Of a stretch of 58,065 nucleotides of DNA, positions 15,292-22,900 are shown in pieces. The position numbers and the translations under genes are program-made. The DNA comes from Afifellaceae bacterium (GTDB taxonomy: Bacteria > Pseudomonadota > Alphaproteobacteria > Rhizobiales > Afifellaceae). The DNA is taken from contig JANQKG010000028.1 in assembly GCA_028281235.1 (NCBI GenBank), forward strand, positions 1 through 58,065, given 5' to 3'. Under the pieces are notes generated by a model that saw nothing but the letters and a program-made list of their open reading frames with translations, was not told where the DNA came from and did no database searches. Position 1 is the first letter of the stretch, and every line of letters begins with the position of its first letter.

Positions 15292-15654
15292 ATGGCGAAC
15301 CGGCATCGCGGTGAGATTTCCGCTACGCTTGACGGGCGCGAGCGGGTGCTTTGCCTGACGCTCGGCGCGCTGGCGGAGCTGGAGGCCAGTTTCGGCGCTG
15401 ACGACCTGGTGGCGCTGACAACGCGCTTTGAGAGCGGCCGTCTTTCGGCGCGCGACATCGTGCGCATCATCGGCTGCGGGCTGCGCGGCGCGGGCGAAGC
15501 GGTGAGCGACGAGGAGGTCGCGGCCATGCGCACGGAGGGTGGCGCCGCCGGTTTTGCGCAAATTGCGGCGGCTCTAATCCGCGCGACATTCGGGGGTGAG
15601 GGCCAAGAGGAGGGGGAGGCGCGTGCGGCCGAAAACCCTCGGCAAAGACCATAG
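15292..15654 (+). CDS. GTA tail assembly protein (g10), GTA-gp10 family
   Basis: A 120-residue GTA-gp10 family protein, of the tail chaperone type. The characteristic N-terminal text is NRHRGEISATLDGRERVLCL followed by TLGALAELEASFGADDLVAL, then DIVRIIGCGLRGAGE. A good AGGAGG lies before its ATG. It ends with a Glu-rich, variable tail; its stop TAG abuts the next reading frame (g10.1). Confidence 0.9.
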   Translation: MANRHRGEISATLDGRERVLCLTLGALAELEASFGADDLVALTTRFESGRLSARDIVRIIGCGLRGAGEAVSDEEVAAMRTEGGAAGFAQIAAALIRATFGGEGQEEGEARAAENPRQRP

Positions 15655-15686
15655 CAGCGACAGAGCCGCTCGGCTGGGAGGCCATA

Positions 15687-15848
15687 ATGGCGTTCGGGCT
15701 CGGTGTGCTCCGGCTATCGCCCACTGCTTTTTGGCAGACGACGTTGCGGGAGTTGGCTGCTGCGATGCGTGGCGTGTTTCCCGACGTGCCGGATGATTTC
15801 AACAAGGCCGCTCTGGACGCGCTGATGCGGCGCTACCCGGACGCATGA
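15687..15848 (+). CDS. GTA tail assembly chaperone (g10.1, rcc01693-like)
   Basis: A 53-residue reading frame MAFGLGVLRLSPTAFWQTTL, continuing RELAAAMRGVF and ending ALMRRYPDA. This is the pattern of the small rcc01693-family protein that follows g10 in GTA clusters. The ATG at 15687 has GGGAGG six bases upstream. Similar sequence (TEPLGWEAI) continues upstream in frame to an ATA at 15651 that overlaps the stop of g10, but there is no standard start codon there. Its small size makes it easy to miss. Confidence 0.72.
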   Translation: MAFGLGVLRLSPTAFWQTTLRELAAAMRGVFPDVPDDFNKAALDALMRRYPDA

Positions 15849-15857
15849 GGAACAAGC

Positions 15858-16445
15858 ATGCCCAACGACCCGTTTGATGTCGGCGACATCGGGGCTGAGA
15901 CCGCACCGCTGAAAACGGCGCTTGCCGATCTACAAAGTCTCGCCACCGGTTTTGGCCGTTCGTTGACGACGGCGTTTCGCCGCTCCGTCATCGACGGCAA
16001 ACGGCTGGAGGATGTGCTGCGCTCCCTGGCGCTGGGGCTGTCGCGCCGGGCGCTCAACCAGGCGCTCGCGCCGATCGGCACCGGCGTCGGCGGTTTCCTG
16101 TCTGGCATTTTCGGCAATCTGCTGGGCGGCGGACGCTTCGCCAAGGGCGGCGTGATCGGCACGGGCGTGACGCCGTTTGCCGCTGGTGGCGTGGTAGCGC
16201 GGCCGAGCTTCTTTCCGACGCGCGGCGGGCTTGGCTTGGTGGGCGAAGCGGGTCCGGAGGCCATCCTGCCGCTGACGCGCGGGCCCGACGGCCGGCTCGG
16301 CGTGCGCTCGCAAGGGGGCGGAGGCGGTGGCGTCAACGTCACGTTCAACGTCACCACGCCGGACGCGCCGAGCTTTCAACGCGCGGAGGCAGAGCTCTCC
16401 GCCATGCTGGCGCGGGCTGTGGCAAGGGGGCGACGGGGGCTATAG
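15858..16445 (+). CDS. GTA tape measure protein (g11)
   Basis: A 195-residue tape measure protein, short as expected for GTAs. The N-terminal half is helical (LKTALADLQSLATGFGRSLT); the C-terminal half has the hallmark glycine-rich text RFAKGGVIGTG, AAGGVVARPSFFP and GLVGEAGPEAILPL, then a polyglycine run and NVTFNVTTPDAPSF. Its last codon and TAG stop lie at the start of a heptamer repeat tract (CTATAGCGAATAG). Confidence 0.9.
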   Translation: MPNDPFDVGDIGAETAPLKTALADLQSLATGFGRSLTTAFRRSVIDGKRLEDVLRSLALGLSRRALNQALAPIGTGVGGFLSGIFGNLLGGGRFAKGGVIGTGVTPFAAGGVVARPSFFPTRGGLGLVGEAGPEAILPLTRGPDGRLGVRSQGGGGGGVNVTFNVTTPDAPSFQRAEAELSAMLARAVARGRRGL

Positions 16446-16664
16446 CGAATAGGCAGTCGGCAATAGGCTGTCGGGGCATGGCGGCGAATAGTGAGTAGCG
16501 AGTGGGGATTAGGGAGTAGCGAGCAGGCGGTCGCAAGTATGCGCGGCGGGCGCCGCGGATACCCCCCTGAGGGGAGGTTAGCTGCTTCCGCCCTGGTCGC
16601 TACTCACCGCTCGCGACTGCCTATTGCCGACTGCCTATTCGCCATTCGCTACTCACTATTTCGC
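16444..16664. repeat. Long heptamer repeat hairpin between tape measure and distal tail genes
   Basis: Forward arm GCGAATA, GGCAGTC, GGCAATA, then GCGAATA, GTGAGTA, GCGAGTG and TTAGGGAGTAG (16446-16520). A centre with GCGGCGGGCGCCGCG and CCCCTGAGGGGAGG. Reverse arm CGCTACTCACCGCTCGCGAC, TGCCTATTGCCGACTGCC, TATTCGCCATTCGC (16598-16664). The arms are partly complementary over more than 60 bases. No gene is visible in the gap. Confidence 0.82.
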
Positions 16665-16681
16665 TCCATCAGGACACGACC

Positions 16682-17323
16682 ATGCCTGGCTTCCACGAAA
16701 TCCTGTTTCCTCTGTCGATCGGCTTCGGGTCGAGCGGCGGGCCGGAGCGGCGCACCGACATCGTGCTGCTCGCGTCCGGACACGAGGAGCGCAATGCGCG
16801 CTGGGCGGATTCACGCCGCCGCTATGACGCGGGGACAGGCGTGCATTCGCTCGCCGACCTTTCCACGCTGATTGCGTTCTTTGAGGAGCGGCGCGGGCGG
16901 CTTTATGGCTTTCGTTGGCGCGACCGCGCCGATTGGAAATCCTCAGCGCCCGACGCCGCGCCCACACCGACCGACCAGTCGGTCGGCACGGGTGACGGCA
17001 GCAACGCGGCGTTTCAGCTCGTCAAGACCTATGGCAGCGCCTTCGATCCCTATCAGCGGACCATCGCCAAGCCGGTGGCGGTTTCGGTGCGGGTGGCGGT
17101 GGACGGTGTCGAGCAAACGCTCGGTAGCGATTTCACCGTCGATGGCACGAGCGGCGTGGTGACGTTTCAGTCCGGCGCCATCCCCGGCGCGGGGGCGGCT
17201 GTCACCGCGGGCTTTGAGTTTGACGTGCCGGTGCGCTTCGACACGGATCGGCTGAGCGTCAACCTCGCCTCGTTTGAGGCGGGCGAGGCGGTGAGCGTGC
17301 CGGTGGTGGAGATAAGGGAGTAG
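16682..17323 (+). CDS. GTA distal tail protein (g12), DUF2460 family
   Basis: A 213-residue DUF2460 (TIGR02217-type) protein. The family start is FHEILFPLSIGFGSSGGPER, followed by RTDIVLLASGHEERNARWAD, LIAFFEERRGRLYGFRWRD and the C-terminal PVRFDTDRLSVNLASFEAGE. It forms the distal tail ring linking tube and baseplate. The last residues (EIRE) and the TAG stop are read from a heptamer unit, as in the portal gene. Confidence 0.92.
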   Translation: MPGFHEILFPLSIGFGSSGGPERRTDIVLLASGHEERNARWADSRRRYDAGTGVHSLADLSTLIAFFEERRGRLYGFRWRDRADWKSSAPDAAPTPTDQSVGTGDGSNAAFQLVKTYGSAFDPYQRTIAKPVAVSVRVAVDGVEQTLGSDFTVDGTSGVVTFQSGAIPGAGAAVTAGFEFDVPVRFDTDRLSVNLASFEAGEAVSVPVVEIRE

Positions 17324-17451
17324 GGGATAGGCAATCGGCAATCGGCAGTCGGCAGTCGTGAGTGGCGAGTAGCGAATAGCGAGTAGTGAGCAAGCTTCGC
17401 GATGTGCTCCCCAATCCCTATTCGCGATTCGCTACTCGCCATTCGCTGCTC
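17313..17451. repeat. Heptamer repeat hairpin between g12 and g13
   Basis: Forward units GGGAGTA, GGCAATC (twice), GGCAGTC (twice), GCGAGTA, GCGAATA, GCGAGTA (17313-17388), a short turn with AAGCTTCGC, then reverse units CCCTATTCGCGATTCGC, TACTCGCCATTCGC (17416-17451). It fills the whole 140-bp gap and supplies the stop codon of g12. Confidence 0.82.
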
Positions 17452-17463
17452 AAAGAGCGACCA

Positions 17464-18357
17464 ATGAAATCCTTCTCTCCTGAACTTGCCGCGCATTTGG
17501 CGAGCGGCTGCACCAGGTTGTGCACCTGCTGGCGCGTGACACGCGGCGACGGAATGGTGCTCGGCTTTACCGACCACGACCGTGCGCTCGTCTTCGAAAG
17601 CGTCAGCCACGAGCCGGAGACCGGGCTCGACCAGAGTGCGGCGGTGGCGCATGCCGGCCTGCAGGTCGGCGGGCTTGATGTGACGGGCGCTTTTTCCTCC
17701 GCTCAGATCACGGAAGCCGATCTGGAGGCGGGGCTTTACGACAATGCGCGCGTGGAAGCGTGGCTGGTCAATTGGAGCGATGTCGCGGAGCGGCATCTCA
17801 TGCGCATCGGCTCTATCGGCGAAGTGCGGCGCGCCGACCAGCAATTCACCGCGGAGATCCGAAGTCTCTCGCATGCGCTCGACCAAGAGCGCGGGCGCAT
17901 CTTTCGGCTGACCTGCGACGCCGATCTCGGCGACGCGCGATGCGGCGTCGACCTTGAGAGCGCGGACTGGACGGCGAGCGCCACGGTCACGGCGACCGAC
18001 GGCGTGCGCAGCGTCACTGCGTCCGTGCCGGGCGACCGACCGACGGGGTTCTTCGACCAGGGCGTGCTGGCCTTCACAAGCGGCGCCAATGCTGGACGCA
18101 AGAGCGAGGTGCTCCGTCATGTGCGCGATTCCCACGGCGATCACATCGCGCTGTGGCAGCCGATGGCGGAGACCATCGACGTGGGCGACGGATTTGACGT
18201 CTCAGCCGGCTGCGACAAGCACTTTCCCACCTGCCGCGATCGCTTCGCCAACGTGGCGAACTTTCGTGGCTTTCCGCACATCCCGGGGAACGACTTTGCG
18301 CTGTCTTATCCCGTGCCGGGGAGCGGGCATGACGGCGGGAGTTTGAGTGATGGGTAA
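17464..18357 (+). CDS. GTA hub protein (g13), DUF2163 family
   Basis: A 297-residue DUF2163 (BR0599-type) protein, the baseplate hub of RcGTA. It shows FSPELAAHLASGCTRLCTCW, LGFTDHDRALVF, GLQVGGLDVTGAFSSAQITE and VEAWLVNWSD. Cysteines at CTRLCTC, RLTCDADLGDARCG and GCDKHFPTCRDRF followed by NFRGFPHIPGND match the positions that bind an iron-sulfur cluster in the RcGTA hub. The gene ends inside the start region of g14. Confidence 0.93.
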   Translation: MKSFSPELAAHLASGCTRLCTCWRVTRGDGMVLGFTDHDRALVFESVSHEPETGLDQSAAVAHAGLQVGGLDVTGAFSSAQITEADLEAGLYDNARVEAWLVNWSDVAERHLMRIGSIGEVRRADQQFTAEIRSLSHALDQERGRIFRLTCDADLGDARCGVDLESADWTASATVTATDGVRSVTASVPGDRPTGFFDQGVLAFTSGANAGRKSEVLRHVRDSHGDHIALWQPMAETIDVGDGFDVSAGCDKHFPTCRDRFANVANFRGFPHIPGNDFALSYPVPGSGHDGGSLSDG

Positions 18358-18925
18358 TGTGCAGGCCGATTACGAGGCCGCGCGGGACGCACCCCTCTCC
18401 CGACCCTTCGCTGACGCGAAGGGCCACCCTCTCCCGGGTTCTATTTGGACAACCCGGAAACATCCGGGTTGGGGGGAGAGGGTTTTGCGTTGTGCCATCG
18501 TTACGGCGGCGCGGTCGTGGATCGGCACGCCCTATCGGCACCAGGGGCGGCTGAAGGGCGTCGGCTGCGATTGCCTGGGGCTGTTGGTTGGCGTGTGGCG
18601 AGACGTGACCGGCGAGGAGGCCGGCCCGCTGCCGCCCTATACGCCCGACTGGGCGGAGGCGCTGAAGCGCGAGACGTTCGCCGACGGGCTGCGGCAGCAT
18701 CTTGATGAGATCGATCCGCGCGAGGCGCGGGAAGGCGACCTCGTTCTCTTCCGCTGGCGGGCGCATTTGCCGGCGAAGCACGCCGGCATCCTGACAGTGC
18801 GCGACCGCATGATCCACGCGCAGGAGGGCGCGCGAGTGGCCGAAGTGCCGCTGAGTGGGTGGTGGCGGAGACGGATGGCTTTTGGGTTTTCACTGTCCGC
18901 GTCGGCCGACGGTCTTGAGTCATGA
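18350..18925 (+). CDS. GTA NlpC/P60 peptidase (g14), with in-frame repeat at its 5' end
   Basis: Cell wall peptidase of the GTA baseplate (phage NlpC/P60 family). The catalytic Cys is in GVGCDCLGLLVGVWRD, the His in PAKHAGILTV; the family start is normally close to IVTAARSWIGTPYRHQ. Here about 45 extra codons precede that text, and most of them translate a palindromic repeat (18391-18483) of the kind also found in the protease gene. The ATG at 18350 overlaps the stop of g13 and has GGGAG upstream. An alternative start is TTG at 18485, directly after the repeat's GGGGGGAGAGGG, which would give a normal-length protein. Confidence 0.88.
   Translation: MGNVQADYEAARDAPLSRPFADAKGHPLPGSIWTTRKHPGWGERVLRCAIVTAARSWIGTPYRHQGRLKGVGCDCLGLLVGVWRDVTGEEAGPLPPYTPDWAEALKRETFADGLRQHLDEIDPREAREGDLVLFRWRAHLPAKHAGILTVRDRMIHAQEGARVAEVPLSGWWRRRMAFGFSLSASADGLES
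18391..18483. repeat. CCCTCTCCC palindromic element inside the NlpC/P60 reading frame
   Basis: It begins ACCCCTCTCCCGACCCTTCG and has the GACCCTTCGC... GCGAAGGGCC hairpin and CCACCCTCTCCC, as in the element at 10592. A longer insert with GGGTT / AACCC / CCGGGTTG palindromes sits before the closing GGGAGAGGGT. The length is about 93 bp, a multiple of three, with no in-frame stop. Confidence 0.85.
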
Positions 18926-18944
18926 TTGCGCTATAGTTTCAGGG

Positions 18945-18973
18945 TTGACAATGGTGAAATCGAAATGTAATCG
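18945..18973 (+). promoter_or_regulatory. Promoter of the Xre/RES toxin-antitoxin pair
   Basis: A perfect TTGACA (18945-18950), exactly 17 bases, then TAATCG (18968-18973). The expected transcript start is at or next to the GTG at 18980, so the mRNA may be leaderless. An independent promoter fits an inserted module. Confidence 0.5.
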
Positions 18974-18979
18974 AAGGGC

Positions 18980-19318
18980 GTGAGTACAGCCGTTGCTCGG
19001 ATTCTGGGCGACCTGCGGTCGCGTGGCGGCCTACAGGGCAAGGATGTCGCCAACATCGTGGACGTGTCGCCGGCGACGGTGTCGCGTTGGTCCAAGGGAA
19101 CAGGCTCGCCCGCGCTTAAAACGCAGACGATCATCGCCGACCTGCGCTACGTCGTTGACCGCCTCTCCGACTTTTACACGCCTGATGAGACACGGCTTTG
19201 GCTGCATTCGCGGCATCCGCTTCTGAATGGCGAGCGGGCCATCGACCTGATCAACAGCAACCGAACGGAAGAGGTGCTCGCCGTCATCGAACGCCTTGAT
19301 GCCGGCACGTACGTGTAA
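18980..19318 (+). CDS. Xre/MbcA/ParS-type antitoxin
   Basis: A 112-residue protein with an Xre-like helix-turn-helix (QGKDVANIVDVSPATVSRWSKG) and a C-terminal MbcA/ParS/Xre-type toxin-binding region (DETRLWLHSRHPLLNGERAI followed by DLINSNRTEEVLAVIERLDAG). That is the standard antitoxin partner of RES toxins; it would neutralise the toxin and repress the operon. It starts with GTG. The RES gene follows six bases later. The pair separates NlpC/P60 from megatron, which are adjacent in canonical GTA clusters. Confidence 0.88.
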   Translation: MSTAVARILGDLRSRGGLQGKDVANIVDVSPATVSRWSKGTGSPALKTQTIIADLRYVVDRLSDFYTPDETRLWLHSRHPLLNGERAIDLINSNRTEEVLAVIERLDAGTYV

Positions 19319-19324
19319 GGGCAC

Positions 19325-19882
19325 GTGGTCGACCGCCGCGCTCGCGACCCGGAGCTTCTGGACGCGCTCGATGCGCACAAGGGCGTTTCTTACGAGGGCA
19401 GGGCGTGGCGCGTCCTTCGTGAGGGACGTGACGCACTGCTAGGCGCGTCCGCAGGCGCGCGATGGGACCCCGGCACGTTCGATGTTCTCTACACGTCGCT
19501 GGCCCGAGAGGGCGCGCTGGAAGAAATCTACTTTCATCTCAGCCGCCAGCCGGTGTTTCCGTCGAAGGTGCGTTTCGTCCTGCATTGCCTCGACGTACGG
19601 ACTCAAAGGACATTGCGTCTCGCAGACCTCGCGGCTTTGAGCGAACTCGGCGTCGACACCGCGAGCTTTGGTGACCTGAACTATCAACGCACGCAGGAGA
19701 TCGCCGACGCGGCGGCGTTTCTTGGCTTTGACGGTATCATGGCTCCGAGCGCGCGGTGGGACTGCCTGAACTTGATCCTGTTCTGCGATCGCCTGGAGCC
19801 GGACGACCTCACTGACACAGCAAGCGAGGTCGTCGACTGGGACGCCTGGCGAGAGCTGAGGCAGACGCTGCGGACACGCTGA
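19325..19882 (+). CDS. RES-domain toxin (NAD-degrading type)
   Basis: A 185-residue RES family protein. Its text matches the fold: YEGRAWRVLREG (Arg), ASAGARWDPGTFDVLYTSLA with EGALEEIYFH (Glu), and a late Ser-containing segment (FDGIMAPSARWDCLNLILF). Characterised RES toxins deplete NAD+ and stop growth until the Xre-type antitoxin acts. It starts with GTG and is probably co-translated with the antitoxin. It is intact by length and motif, so the module could be active. Confidence 0.85.
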   Translation: MVDRRARDPELLDALDAHKGVSYEGRAWRVLREGRDALLGASAGARWDPGTFDVLYTSLAREGALEEIYFHLSRQPVFPSKVRFVLHCLDVRTQRTLRLADLAALSELGVDTASFGDLNYQRTQEIADAAAFLGFDGIMAPSARWDCLNLILFCDRLEPDDLTDTASEVVDWDAWRELRQTLRTR

Positions 19883-19912
19883 TCGCCGCCCGAAGGCCAA
19901 CGATCTTATCTC

Positions 19913-22900
19913 ATGGCAACTCTCGTTCTCGGCATTGCCGGGGGCGCCGCCGGCTCGCTCTTCGGGCCGGCTGGTGCGATCCTCGGCCGCGCCGCCGGTG
20001 CGCTGGCGGGCTATACGCTCGACCAGTCGCTGTTCGGCGCGGGGCGGCGCATCGAAGGGCCGCGGCTCTCCGACCTTGAGGTGCAGGCGTCCTCGGAGGG
20101 CGCCGTCATCCCGCGCGTCTATGGGCGCGCGCGGCTGACCGGGCAGATCATCTGGGCGACCGACTTTGAAGAGGTCAGCGAGACCGATACGCCGGGCGGC
20201 AAGGGCGGGCCGCAGGTCACGACAACGGAATACAGCTACTTCGCAAACTTTGCCGTCGGGCTTTGCGAAGGCGAGATCGCACGCATCGGGCGCATCTGGG
20301 CGGACGGCAAGCTGCTTGATCAGGCGGCCTATACGTTCCGCGTCTATCGCGGCACGGAGGACCAGGACGCCGACAGCCTGATCGCCGCCAAGGAGCTTGA
20401 CGCGCCGGCCTATCGCGGCACGGCCTATGTGGTGTTTGAACGTCTGCCGCTTGAGACTTTCGGCAACCGCATCCCGCAGCTGGCCTTCGAGGTGTTCCGC
20501 ACGGTGGAGGGCATCGAGGAGCATGTCAGGGCGGTGAACGTCATCCCCGGCTCAACGGAGTTCGGCTACGATACGGCCGTGGTCACGCGCTCCGGCGGCA
20601 CCGGCGTGACCTTGGCGGAGAACGCGCATGTGCTGCGCGACGCATCCGACTGGACGGTATCGATCGACGAGCTGCAGGCGCTTTGCCCCAATCTAGAATG
20701 GGTGAGCCTTGTTCTGGTGTGGTTCGGCGACGATCTCCGCGCCGGCTTGTGCACGATCCGACCGAAAGTCGACAATCCGGGCAAGGTGACGAGCGGTGCC
20801 ACGTGGCAGGTGAGCGGGCTGACGCGCGCCACCGCCGATCAGGTGAGTTTGGTGGAGGGGCGGCCGGCCTATGGCGGCAGCCCCAACGACATGTCGGTCG
20901 TGCGCGCCATCCAGGACCTCAAGGCGCGCGGGCTGAAGGTGACGCTCGCGCCGTTCATCCTGATGGATATCGCGGAGGGGAATACGCTGCCCGATCCGGA
21001 GACCGGCGGCGCGGGGCAGCCGGCCTATCCGTGGCGCGGGCGCATCACGTGCAATCCGGCGCCGGGGCAGCCGGGTTCGCCCGACAAGAGTGCGGCGATC
21101 TCCGCGACCGTCGGCGTGTTCCTGGGCGCGGCGGAGCCGGGCGACTTCTCGCTCGGCGCAACGAGCGTCGATTATTCCGGGCCGGCGGAGTGGAGCTATC
21201 GGCGCATGGTGTTGCATTACGCGCATCTCGCCGCGCTTGCCGGCGGGGTGGATGCGTTTCTTCTGGGCTCAGAGCTGGTCGGACTGACGACGCTCAGATC
21301 AGCGACCAGCGTCTATCCGTTTGTCGACGGGCTGCGCACGCTTGCCGGCGATGTGCGCAGCGTCGTTGGCGCGGGCACCGACATTTCCTACGCCGCAGAT
21401 TGGAGCGAGTATTTTGGGCATCAGCCGGCCGACGGCAGCGGCGATGTGCATTTTCATCTCGATCCGCTGTGGGCGGATAGCGACATCGATTTCGTCGGCA
21501 TCGATCTCTATCACCCGCTCTCCGATTGGCGCGACGAGCCTGATCACATCGACGCGGCGAGCGGCCGCACGCCCTATAATCGTGCCTATCTCACCGGCAA
21601 CATTCGCGGTGGCGAAGGCTTTGATTGGTATTACGCGAGTGCTGCCGATCGCGACGCACAGACGCGCACGGCGATCACCGACGGCGCCTACAGCAAGCCG
21701 TGGGTGTTCCGCTTCAAGGACATTGAGGCGTGGTGGTCGAATGCGCATTACGACCGGCCGGGCGGAACGGAATCTGTGACGCCGACGGCGTGGACGGCTG
21801 AAAGCAAGCCCATTCGGTTGACGGAGATCGGCTGTCCGGCGATCGACAAGGGTGCCAACCAGCCGAACGTCTTCTTCGATCCGAAATCGGCGCAATCGGC
21901 CGTGCCGTATTATTCAAGCGGTGCGCGCGACGACACACAGCAGCGCGCCTATATCGACGCCTATCAGCGCTTCTTCGATGTCGACCATCTGGGCTTCAGC
22001 GGATCGAACCCGGTTTCGTCGGTCTATGGCGGGCGCATGATCGATCCGGCGCATCTGACGCTGTGGGCGTGGGATGCGCGGCCCTATCCGTACTTTCCCG
22101 ACCTGAGCGATGTCTGGTCGGACGGCGCCAATTGGGAACGCGGCCACTGGCTGAACGGCCGCCTCGGCGAGGCCGACCTCGCCGGATTGATCGGCGCGGT
22201 GCTCGGCGACCATGATTTCAGCGACTACGCAATCAGCGACGTGCACGCGACGCTTGGCGGCTATCTCGTCAACGACGTGCTGACGGCGCGCGGCACGCTT
22301 GAGCCGCTGATCACGGCTTTCCGCGTCGATGCGGCGGACGCGGGGGAACGCGTGCTCTTTCGCGGTCGCGACCGGCCGGCGGATCTGGCGCTCGATCTTG
22401 AGACGCTTGCCGAACGCGCCGGCGAACCGCTCGTTCGGCGCCGGCGGGAGCAGGAGACCGAACTCGCCTCTGAGCTCGTGCTTCGCTACATCGATTTCGG
22501 CCGTGACTACAGCACCTCCACGGCGACTTCGCGCCGCCTTGTCGGACAAAGCCGCCGCACGACACGTATCGACGTCGCGGCGACCATGGAGCTTCAGCAG
22601 GCCGAGCAGCGAACCGACACGCTCCTGCGCGACATGTGGATCGGCCGCGAACAGGCCGAGCTGGAGCTGCCGCCGAGCGCGCTCGCCGTGGAGGCGGGCG
22701 ACCTCCTGGCGCTCACGGGCCCGCCCGCGGAGCGGCTGATAGCGGAGCGCATCGAAGACGGCGAGAGCCGGGCGCTTTCGCTGCGGCGCGTCGACGACCG
22801 TGGGCCGGTTCCGCTGGGTGACCCTCGCCGCGACGCGCCACCTATCCAGCTGCCCTTGAGTGCGCCGGAGATACGCGTGCTTGAATTTGCGCCGCGCGAT

